DNA from: Clostridia bacterium
GTDB taxonomy: Bacteria > Bacillota > Clostridia > Christensenellales > Aristaeellaceae
Assembly: GCA_024404275.1 (NCBI GenBank)
Contig: JAKSQG010000043.1
Location: forward strand, 1-11,396
Reading direction: 5' to 3'
DNA: 11,396 bases
Numbering within the stretch: the first letter of the stretch is position 1; each line of letters opens with the position of its first letter. The notes beneath the pieces were generated by a model. The model was not told the DNA's origin. It searched no databases and saw only the letters and a list, made by a program, of their open reading frames with translations. Shown one piece after another: positions 5,619-11,396 of this stretch. The translations under genes and the position numbers were made by a program.

Positions 5619-6413
5619 TTGAACAAAAAGATCATTCTGGCCGGTCACCGCGGTGACCGCAAACACGCCCCCGAAAACACCATGCCTTCCTTCAAACAGG
5701 CGGTATCCCTGGGCGTGGACATGATTGAGACCGATATCCATATGAGCCGTGACGGCGTTATGTACATCATGCACGACGACACCGTGGACCGTACCACCGA
5801 CGGCACGGGACTCGGCCGTGAAAAGACCTGGGCGGAAATTTGCGAACTGGACGCCGGCAGCTGGTTCTCCGACGCATTCAAGGGTGTCAAGGTGCCCTCG
5901 CTGGACGAGTTTTTACAGTATGTGGCCGATACCCCCGACCTGCTGGTCAACTGGGAATTGAAGGACTGGGAGTGCGACTGCGGCCGTGAGTTTGCTTTCA
6001 AAAGCGCCGATGGTCTGCTGGCGGGCATCCGCAAGTATCACCTGGAGGACCGCAGCATGCTGAACAGCTTCTCCTCCTCCGTGCTGGAATATGTGTGGAA
6101 GCAGAGCAAGGGCAGCATGAGCATTCACGGTCAGGGCGTGTACCCGACCAGCAAGATGCGCGACATCGCCCTGTACGCCCCCAAGACCTATTGGGACTGG
6201 GCCTGCATGTACGGTCCCTCCGGCACGCCCAAGCGCCTGCCCGAAAAGGTGAGCTATGATAACTGTATCGCCCAGGGAATCATCCCCTGCGTGTGCATTC
6301 CCGATACGCTGGAAAACTACCGTCAGGCCATTGAATTCGGCTGCCGCATGTTTACCAGCGATGACCCGGAGCAGGGCATCAAAAACCTGCGGGAGCTGGG
6401 CGAGAGAGAATAA
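5619..6413 (+). CDS. Glycerophosphodiester phosphodiesterase (GDPD family)
   Basis: Hydrolyses glycerophosphodiesters to glycerol 3-phosphate and an alcohol. The TIM-barrel signature is complete: H10-R11 in GHRGD, E19-N20-T21 in PENT, metal ligands E37 and D39 in IETDIH, H52-D53 in MHDDTVDRTTDG, and E113/K115 in NWELKD. The end carries the usual FGCRMFTSDDPEQGI, the strand before the last helix. The start is taken as TTG at 5619 because GGAAAGGAAG (5601-5610) is 8 bases before it; an earlier in-frame start would overlap the promoter. Length 264. No signal peptide is present, so it is cytoplasmic and probably acts on lipid breakdown products or imported glycerophosphodiesters. It stands alone, with no glycerol-phosphate transporter nearby. 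The substrate range cannot be read from the sequence. Confidence 0.9.
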   Translation: MNKKIILAGHRGDRKHAPENTMPSFKQAVSLGVDMIETDIHMSRDGVMYIMHDDTVDRTTDGTGLGREKTWAEICELDAGSWFSDAFKGVKVPSLDEFLQYVADTPDLLVNWELKDWECDCGREFAFKSADGLLAGIRKYHLEDRSMLNSFSSSVLEYVWKQSKGSMSIHGQGVYPTSKMRDIALYAPKTYWDWACMYGPSGTPKRLPEKVSYDNCIAQGIIPCVCIPDTLENYRQAIEFGCRMFTSDDPEQGIKNLRELGERE

Positions 6414-6422
6414 CGCCGCGGC

Positions 6423-6451
6423 TTGACAGGGACCATCGATGGCACTATACT
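6423..6451 (+). promoter_or_regulatory. Strong SigA promoter of the metal-sensor gene
   Basis: TTGACA at 6423-6428, a 17-base spacer and TATACT at 6446-6451: close to consensus, starting ten bases after the phosphodiesterase stop. Confidence 0.88.
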
Positions 6452-6468
6452 TTGAACGGTCATTCAAA
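6451..6468 (+). promoter_or_regulatory. Likely ArsR/SmtB-family operator
   Basis: A perfect inverted repeat TTTGAA (6451-6456) - 6 bases - TTCAAA (6463-6468) overlaps the last base of the -10 box and the expected transcription start. AT-rich palindromes with TGAA/TTCA half-sites are typical of this repressor family, and the position suits autorepression. Assignment to the adjacent regulator is inference. Confidence 0.65.
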
Positions 6469-6486
6469 TGAAAGAAGGTGGAACGC

Positions 6487-6870
6487 ATGGAAAACGAACA
6501 GATGACGGGACTGAACGAAAACGAGGCGCCGATGTGCGGCTTTTTGTGCGTCCATCCCGATATCCTTGACAATGTGCGCCGCACCCTGCCCGATGACGAT
6601 ACGCTGCTCAATGTCAGCGAGCTGTTCAAGGTGCTGGGCGACAGCACGCGCATGAAGATACTGTTTGTGCTGCTTGTCAGCGAGATGTGCGTGTGCGACC
6701 TGTCCCAGATGCTGGGCATGAGCATATCGGCCATATCGCATCAGCTGCGCATCCTGCGCCAATCCCAGCTGGTCACCTTCCGCCGGGAGGGCAAAACGGT
6801 GTTTTACGCTCTGGCGGATGAGCATGTGCGTACGCTGCTCAGCCAGGGCATTGAGCACGTGCAGGAATAA
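6487..6870 (+). CDS. CadC/SmtB-type metal-sensing repressor (ArsR family)
   Basis: A 127-residue winged-helix repressor that releases DNA when it binds metal. The helix-turn-helix is at about residues 71-95 (DLSQMLGMSISAISHQLRILRQSQLV), followed by the wing RREGKTVFYAL. Both known metal sites of the family can be seen. The alpha3N-type thiolate site (Cd/Pb/Zn) is C17 and C21 near the N-terminus with C68 and C70 in the CVCD motif. The alpha5-type site is D111, H113, H124 and E127, with the exact DxH-(10)-HxxE spacing. That pairing is the arrangement of staphylococcal CadC. The ATG at 6487 follows AAGGTGG at 6475-6481. It differs from typical cadC genes in having no CadA-type efflux ATPase beside it; the next gene is an M18 aminopeptidase, itself a metalloenzyme, with its own promoter. 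The regulated transporter may lie elsewhere. Confidence 0.88.
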   Translation: MENEQMTGLNENEAPMCGFLCVHPDILDNVRRTLPDDDTLLNVSELFKVLGDSTRMKILFVLLVSEMCVCDLSQMLGMSISAISHQLRILRQSQLVTFRREGKTVFYALADEHVRTLLSQGIEHVQE

Positions 6871-6873
6871 TCC

Positions 6874-6902
6874 TTGTACAAACAGGGACTGCATGTTATA
6901 AT
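6874..6902 (+). promoter_or_regulatory. Promoter of the aminopeptidase-gpmI operon
   Basis: TTGTAC at 6874-6879, a 17-base spacer and a perfect TATAAT at 6897-6902 with the extended -10 TG at 6894-6895. It starts 3 bases after the repressor stop. No copy of the 6451-6468 palindrome is seen here. Confidence 0.85.
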
Positions 6903-6935
6903 ATATACCAAATCATCTATGAAGGAGAAACGACA

Positions 6936-8321
6936 ATGGAAAGACCGAACGCGTGGAAAACCTATGACGCCAAGGCATTGGAAGCGCTGGAAAAGTACAG
7001 TGCGGAATATCGCTACTATCTGGACAACGGCAAGACCGAACGCGAATGCGTGACCGAGACCGTTGCCATGGCGAAGGCCAATGGCTATACCGATCTGGCG
7101 GATGCCGTCAAGGCCGGCAAAAAGCTGGTGCCCGGTGATAAAGTATATGTCAACTGCATGGGCAAGGCCCTGATGCTGTTCCACATCGGCGCCGCGCCGC
7201 TGGAAAAGGGCATCAACATTGTGGGCAGCCACATCGATTCTCCCCGTATGGACCTGAAGCAGAACCCCTTCTATGAGGATACCGATATCGCTTATGCCGA
7301 CACGCATTACTATGGCGGCATCAAGAAGTATCAGTGGGTCGCCCGTGCCCTTGCGCTGCATGGTGTGGTGGTCAAGAAGGACGGCACCACCGTGAACGTG
7401 GTCATCGGCGAAAAGGACGATGATCCCGTGGTGGGCATCTCCGACCTGCTGCCGCATCTGGGTGCTGACCAGATGAAGAAGACCCTGGCCGAAGGCATCG
7501 ACGGCGAAGGTCTGGATGTGATGGTGTGCGGCAAGCCCCTCGAGGGCGAGGAGAAGGAGGCTGTCAAGGCCGGCCTGCTCAACATCCTCAAGGAGACCTA
7601 TGGCATCGAGGAGGAGGATATGCTCTCCGCCGAGATCGAAGTGGTTCCCGCCGGCAAGACCCGTGATTACGGCCTCGACCGCAGCATGCTGCTGGGCTAT
7701 GGTCATGATGACCGCGTGTGCGCCTATGCCTCTGTGGCCGCGCAGTTTGAGCTGCCCGCCGTGCCCGCCTACACCTGCTGCTGCCTGCTGGCCGATAAGG
7801 AAGAGATCGGCAGCGTCGGCGCCACCGGTATGCGTGCCCACTACTTTGAGAACGCCGTGGCCGAGCTGATCAACCTGACCTATGACAACTACAGCGAGCT
7901 GCTGGTGCGCCGTGCGCTGGCTGCCTGCCGTATGCTGAGCTGCGACGTCAGCGCGGGCTACGATCCGCTGTATGCGCATGCCTTTGAAAAGAAGAACGCC
8001 GCCATTCTGGGCCGCGGCGTGTGCTACAACAAGTTTACCGGCAGCCGCGGCAAGTCCGGCTCCAACGACGCCAATGCCGAGTTCCTGGGCCGTCTGCGCA
8101 ACATCATGGACAATAACAACGTTTGCTGGCAGACTGCCGAGCTGGGCCGCGTTGACGTGGGCGGCGGCGGCACCATCGCTTACATCTGTGCCCTGTACGG
8201 CATGGAAGTGGTGGACAGCGGCGTGGCCGTGCTGTCGATGCATGCTCCGCAGGAGATCATCAGCAAGGCGGACCTGTATGAGGCCATTAAGGCTTACAAG
8301 GCCTTCATGATCGAGGGCTGA
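6936..8321 (+). CDS. apeA: M18-family zinc aminopeptidase
   Basis: Removes N-terminal amino acids from peptides in the cytoplasm; the M18 family forms large tetrahedral oligomers with two zinc ions per active site. Visible ligands and motifs: H99 and D101 in GSHIDSPR, D258-D259 in GHDDRV, catalytic E289/E290 in DKEEIGSVGATG, and H436 in SMHAPQE near the end. GSNDANAEF lies in the C-terminal half. Length 461 matches the longer 'family 1' (ApeA-like) members rather than the shorter ApeB group; the symbol rests on that. The ATG at 6936 has AAGGAG (6922-6927) 8 bases before it. It ends in TGA and is followed after 30 bases by gpmI, with no terminator, so the two are probably one transcript. Codon use is strongly GC-biased, as expected of a well-expressed gene. 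Confidence 0.93.
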   Translation: MERPNAWKTYDAKALEALEKYSAEYRYYLDNGKTERECVTETVAMAKANGYTDLADAVKAGKKLVPGDKVYVNCMGKALMLFHIGAAPLEKGINIVGSHIDSPRMDLKQNPFYEDTDIAYADTHYYGGIKKYQWVARALALHGVVVKKDGTTVNVVIGEKDDDPVVGISDLLPHLGADQMKKTLAEGIDGEGLDVMVCGKPLEGEEKEAVKAGLLNILKETYGIEEEDMLSAEIEVVPAGKTRDYGLDRSMLLGYGHDDRVCAYASVAAQFELPAVPAYTCCCLLADKEEIGSVGATGMRAHYFENAVAELINLTYDNYSELLVRRALAACRMLSCDVSAGYDPLYAHAFEKKNAAILGRGVCYNKFTGSRGKSGSNDANAEFLGRLRNIMDNNNVCWQTAELGRVDVGGGGTIAYICALYGMEVVDSGVAVLSMHAPQEIISKADLYEAIKAYKAFMIEG

Positions 8322-8351
8322 AAACCCGATAAGGGAAAGGACAATAAGACA

Positions 8352-9929
8352 ATGAATAAGAATCCCATTGTACTGGTCGTTATGGACGGTGTCGGCAAGA
8401 CCGACAAGGATGTGGGCGGCGGCAACATGGTGCTGCACGCCAACACCCCCACTTTGGACAAGATGATGGCGATGTACCCCAACACCGCCATTCAGGCGCA
8501 CGGCACCGCCGTGGGTCTGGCTTCCGATGACGATATGGGCAACAGCGAAGTGGGTCACAACGCGCTGGGCTGCGGCCAGATCTACGCCCAGGGCTCCAAG
8601 CTGGTCAACGAGTCCATTCAGAGCGGTCTGCTGTTTGAAAGCGACACCTGGAAGGAACTGACCGGCAATTGCGTCAAGAACAATTCCACCCTGCACCTGA
8701 TCGGTCTTTTGTCCGACGGCAACGTGCACAGCAACATCCATCATCTGGAGGCGCTCATCAAGAACGCCAAGGAACAGGGCGTCAAGCAGGTGCGCGTGCA
8801 TGCGCTGCTGGATGGCCGCGATGTGCCCGCCACCTCCGCGCTGCAGTATGTGGATGAGATCGAAGAGTGCATGGCTGCCCTCAATGACGGCGATTTCCAT
8901 GCCTGCATTGCCTCCGGCGGCGGCCGCATGAAGATCACCATGGACCGCTATCAGGCCAACTGGGCCATGGTCAAGGCCGGCTGGGACATTCATGTGCATG
9001 GCGAAGGCCGCCAGTTTGCCTCTGCCCGTGAGGCCGTGGAGACCTACCGTGCCGAGACCGGCGCCATTGACCAGGACCTGCCCGCCTTTGTCATTGCCAA
9101 GGACGGCAAGCCTGTGGGCACCATTGAGGATAACGACAGCGTGGTGCTGTTCAACTTCCGCGGCGACCGCGCTCTGGAGCTGTCCATGGCGTTTGACAAT
9201 GCCGACTTTGATGCCTTTGACCGCGGCCGCAACCCCAAGGTGCTGTACGCCGGCATGCTGCAGTATGACGGCGACCTGAAGCTGCCTGCCCGCTATCTGG
9301 TCAATCCGCCCGCCATCCGCAACACCATGAGCGAGCTGATGGTCAAGAACGGCATCAGCGAGTATGCTGTGTCCGAAACGCAGAAGTATGGTCACGTGAC
9401 CTATTTCTGGAACGGCAACCGCTCCGAAAAGTTTGATGAGCAGCTGGAGACCTTTGAAGAGGTGCCTTCCGATGTGCGCTCCTTTGACGAGGCGCCCTGG
9501 ATGAAGGCTGCCGAGGTGACCGATAAGGTCATCGCTGCCATTGAAAGCGGCAAGTATGACTTCATCCGCTGCAACTACCCCAACGGCGACATGGTGGGTC
9601 ATACCGGCAACATGGATGCCACCCGCATCGGCGTGGAGAGCGTAGACCTGCAGCTGGCGCGTGTGTGGAAGAGCTGCCAGGAGAAGGGCTACACCCTGCT
9701 GGTGACTGCCGACCACGGCAATGCCGATGAGATGCTGCAGGCCAACAAGAAGGGCGAAATGCAGCCCAAGACCGCGCACAGCCTGAACCCCGTGCCCTTC
9801 ATCGTGTGCGATGAGAGCAAGAAGCTCAAGGACGGCGCGTTCGGTCTGGCCAATGTGGCGCCCACCGTGGCGCAGCTGATGGGCCTTGAGGCGCCTGACT
9901 GCTGGCTCGAGGGCATGATCGCGGAGTAA
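8352..9929 (+). CDS. gpmI: 2,3-bisphosphoglycerate-independent phosphoglycerate mutase
   Basis: Interconverts 3- and 2-phosphoglycerate in glycolysis without a bisphosphoglycerate cofactor, using two manganese ions. Motifs run in the right order: metal ligand D12 in VVMDGVG, the phosphorylated serine S65 in DMGNSEVGHNALG, HSNIHHLEAL and LLDGRDVPATSA in the transferase domain, NFRGDRALE, then NYPNGDMVGHTGN, D454-H455 in TADHGNADEM and H in KTAHSLNPVPF. The C-terminus LANVAPTVAQLMGLEAPDCW is typical. Length 525 is slightly above the usual 505-515. GGGAAAGGA (8333-8341) precedes the ATG. It is unusual in position: it follows an aminopeptidase gene instead of the gap-pgk-tpi-eno cluster often seen in this phylum. 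It ends in TAA, and a repeat cluster begins 33 bases later. Confidence 0.96.
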   Translation: MNKNPIVLVVMDGVGKTDKDVGGGNMVLHANTPTLDKMMAMYPNTAIQAHGTAVGLASDDDMGNSEVGHNALGCGQIYAQGSKLVNESIQSGLLFESDTWKELTGNCVKNNSTLHLIGLLSDGNVHSNIHHLEALIKNAKEQGVKQVRVHALLDGRDVPATSALQYVDEIEECMAALNDGDFHACIASGGGRMKITMDRYQANWAMVKAGWDIHVHGEGRQFASAREAVETYRAETGAIDQDLPAFVIAKDGKPVGTIEDNDSVVLFNFRGDRALELSMAFDNADFDAFDRGRNPKVLYAGMLQYDGDLKLPARYLVNPPAIRNTMSELMVKNGISEYAVSETQKYGHVTYFWNGNRSEKFDEQLETFEEVPSDVRSFDEAPWMKAAEVTDKVIAAIESGKYDFIRCNYPNGDMVGHTGNMDATRIGVESVDLQLARVWKSCQEKGYTLLVTADHGNADEMLQANKKGEMQPKTAHSLNPVPFIVCDESKKLKDGAFGLANVAPTVAQLMGLEAPDCWLEGMIAE

Positions 9930-9961
9930 CGAGAACGAGAACGGGGAACGGGGGATACGCC

Positions 9962-10002
9962 GGGGAGGGCACGCTTTTCGTGCCGAAAAGCATGCCCGCC
10001 CC
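9962..10002 (+). repeat. Hairpin repeat, copy 6 (forward orientation)
   Basis: Arms at 9962-9980 and 9984-10002, 19 bp with two mismatches, one of them the same C/A position as in copies 1 and 4. The conserved tail ACCCCACCTGAGAAAAGGCA follows at 10005-10024. It starts 33 bases after the gpmI stop. Confidence 0.88.
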
Positions 10003-10042
10003 AAACCCCACCTGAGAAAAGGCAGTTTTAACTGCATAGAAT

Positions 10043-10092
10043 AACACCCCTGCTTTGATGAAGATGAACTTCCATTACTGCAAGGGTGTTTT
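10043..10092. terminator. Terminator-like stem (module C), copy 3, inverted
   Basis: AACACCCCTGC (10043-10053) pairs with GCAAGGGTGTT (10080-10090) with one mismatch, and a T run follows (10089-10092). Its interior aligns with the other two copies only after reverse complementing (shared ATGG near one end and CTTCATCAAAGCA near the other), so this composite is inserted the other way round. Confidence 0.65.
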
Positions 10093-10132
10093 GATACAGT
10101 GATAAAGATTGCCCTTTCCCGGAAGGGGTGCA

Positions 10133-10174
10133 GGGGGAACCGTGCTTTCCGGCATCGGAAAGGGCGGTTCCCCC
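10133..10174 (-). repeat. Hairpin repeat, copy 7 (inverted orientation)
   Basis: 19-base arms at 10133-10151 and 10156-10174, paired except for a T/G wobble and one G/G mismatch. The leader GCCCTTTCCCGGAAGGGG starts at 10111. The outer arm GGGGGAACC pairs with GGTTCCCCC, differing from every other copy on both sides. Confidence 0.88.
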
Positions 10175-10214
10175 TGCTATATTATTGTCTTGCCCTTTCT
10201 CGGAGGGGGTTAAA

Positions 10215-10256
10215 GGGGGCACCATGCTTTCCGGCTTCGGAAAGCGTGGTGCCCCC
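10215..10256 (-). repeat. Hairpin repeat, copy 8 (inverted orientation)
   Basis: 19-bp arms at 10215-10233 and 10238-10256, paired throughout with one T/G wobble. The leader GCCCTTTCTCGGAGGGGG starts at 10192. It ends 25 bases from the gdhA stop and sits in tandem with copy 7. With copies 6-7 and module C it occupies the 352-base gap between gpmI and gdhA; nothing else is seen there. Confidence 0.9.
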
Positions 10257-10281
10257 TTAAAAACTTATCGTTCGCTGTCGA

Positions 10282-11396
10282 TTACACGCAGCCCTGAGCC
10301 ATCATGGCGGTGGCAACCTTCAGGAAGCCCGCAATGTTGGCGCCGGAGACGTAATCGCCTTCGGTGGCATACTCCTTGGCGGCGGCGTCGCACTGGGCAA
10401 AGATGTTTTCCATAATGCCCTTCAGCTTGGCGTCGACCTCTTCGAAGGTCCAGCTCATGCGCATGCTGTTCTGGCTCATTTCCAGAGCGGAGGTGGCCAC
10501 GCCGCCGGCATTGGCAGCCTTGGCGGGGGCAAAGAGCACGCCGGCCTTCTGGAAGGCGGCCACGGCCTCCAGGGTGGAGGGCATGTTGGCGCCTTCGCCC
10601 ACGGCGATGACACCGTTGGCGATCAGGGCGTTGGCGGATTCTTCATTGATCTCGTTCTGGGTGGCGCAGGGCAGGGCGATATCGCACTTGATGGTCCAGA
10701 TGCCGCTGCAGCCCACGGTGTAGGTGGAGCCGTCATTGGCACGGGCGGGATACTCGCTGATGCGGCCGCGTTCGACCTCTTTGATCTGCTTGACAACATC
10801 CAGCTTGATGCCGTTGGGGGCATAGATGTAGCCGTTGGAATCGCTCATGGCGATGACCTTGGCGCCCAGCTCGGTGGCCTTCTTGCAGGCGTAGATGGCC
10901 ACGTTACCGGAACCGGAGATGACCACGTTCTTGCCCACGAAGGTCTGGTTGTTGGCCTTCAGCATGGCGTCGACGAAGTAGCACAGACCAAAGCCGGTGG
11001 CTTCGGTGCGGGCCAGGGAGCCGCCGTAGGTGAGGCCCTTGCCGGTCAGCACGCCTTCGTACAGGCCGGTGATGCGCTTGTACTGGCCGTACAGATAGCC
11101 GATCTCGCGGCCGCCCACGCCGATATCGCCGGCGGGAACGTCCTCATCCTTGCCGATGTACTTGCACAGCTCGGTCATGAAGCTCTGGCAGAAGCGCATC
11201 ACTTCGTTATCGCTCTTGCCCTTGGGGTCAAAGTCGCTGCCGCCCTTACCGCCGCCGATGGGCAGGGTGGTGAGGGAGTTCTTCAGGATCTGCTCCAGAC
11301 CCAGGAACTTGATGATGGACAGGTTAACGGAGGGATGCAGGCGCAGGCCGCCCTTGTAGGGGCCGATGGCGCTGTTGAACTGCACGCGGTAGCCGC
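10282..11396 (-). CDS. gdhA: NADP-type glutamate dehydrogenase, start beyond window
   Basis: Reductive amination of 2-oxoglutarate to glutamate (a hexameric cytoplasmic enzyme), linking ammonium to central carbon. The frame is open to the window edge, so about 75-80 N-terminal residues are missing and 370 remain. The first visible motif is GYRVQFNSAIGPYKGGLR, then HPSVN, the active-site lysine in PIGGGKGGSDFDPKGKSD, the catalytic aspartate in PAGDIGVGGREIGY, and TGKGLTYGGSLARTEATG. The nucleotide-binding fold follows, with GSGNVA and DSNGYIY, then PCATQNEI, GEGANMPST and NAGGVATSALEMSQNS. The SDFDPKGKSD and short-hexameric layout point to the NADP(H)-dependent GdhA type, though coenzyme choice is not proven by what is visible. 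Its C-terminus is convergent with gpmI, and the stop is TAA. Confidence 0.94.
   Translation of the reverse strand, partial: GYRVQFNSAIGPYKGGLRLHPSVNLSIIKFLGLEQILKNSLTTLPIGGGKGGSDFDPKGKSDNEVMRFCQSFMTELCKYIGKDEDVPAGDIGVGGREIGYLYGQYKRITGLYEGVLTGKGLTYGGSLARTEATGFGLCYFVDAMLKANNQTFVGKNVVISGSGNVAIYACKKATELGAKVIAMSDSNGYIYAPNGIKLDVVKQIKEVERGRISEYPARANDGSTYTVGCSGIWTIKCDIALPCATQNEINEESANALIANGVIAVGEGANMPSTLEAVAAFQKAGVLFAPAKAANAGGVATSALEMSQNSMRMSWTFEEVDAKLKGIMENIFAQCDAAAKEYATEGDYVSGANIAGFLKVATAMMAQGCV

Noticed and set aside
6804..10037. A 1,077-codon open frame on the minus strand opposite the aminopeptidase and gpmI
   Set aside because: It is antisense to two genes with complete active-site motifs, is rich in His/Ala/Gly/Val as expected from the complement of GC-biased codons, has no recognisable domains and no ribosome site. 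It is a shadow of codon bias.
1..11396. Pyrrolysine as the meaning of TAG
   Set aside because: Known pyrrolysine proteins are mainly methylamine methyltransferases; linker positions in a regulator, a kinase and TruA do not suggest that residue. Not excluded without a search for pyl genes.

Overview
The window looks like chromosome of a GC-rich anaerobic Bacillota, most likely a gut-type clostridium. The reasons are strong purine-rich Shine-Dalgarno sites, canonical SigA promoters (several TTGACA / TATAAT-like pairs at 16-17 bp), an OmpR-type regulator with its HAMP kinase, an NADP-type glutamate dehydrogenase, cofactor-independent phosphoglycerate mutase and an M18 aminopeptidase. Gene content is ordinary housekeeping and sensing; no phage, transposase, CRISPR array, tRNA or rRNA was found.

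Layout: (1) 3-901, the end of a flavin-reductase-like gene and a YgjV-type membrane protein, closed by an intrinsic terminator. (2) 974-2763, a two-component system (response regulator overlapping its histidine kinase by 4 bp) whose reading frames contain one and two internal TAG codons. (3) 2773-3248, a small phage-type sigma-region-4-like protein with its own promoter. (4) 3249-3678, a repeat cluster and then a strong promoter. (5) 3679-4455, a lipoprotein gene, followed by another repeat cluster. (6) truA on the minus strand, with one internal TAG, divergent from a glycerophosphodiester phosphodiesterase gene; their promoters overlap back to back. (7) 6423-6870, a CadC/SmtB-type metal sensor with a palindrome over its own start site. 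(8) 6874-9929, an M18 aminopeptidase and gpmI, probably one operon. (9) 9930-10281, a third repeat cluster. (10) gdhA on the minus strand, truncated by the window edge.

Two signals deserve attention. First, three otherwise intact genes (response regulator, kinase, truA) are interrupted in frame by four stop codons, and all four are TAG. None of the twelve genes in the window ends with TAG (seven TAA, five TGA). All conserved motifs continue downstream in the same frame with no frameshift. This fits TAG being read as an amino acid (reassignment or efficient amber suppression); recent nonsense mutation or sequence error remain alternatives. Second, a family of eight hairpin repeats with co-varying arms lies in three intergenic clusters, mostly just after stop codons. 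They are arranged as inverted pairs around a bidirectional terminator-like stem, which resembles a REP/BIME-type system.
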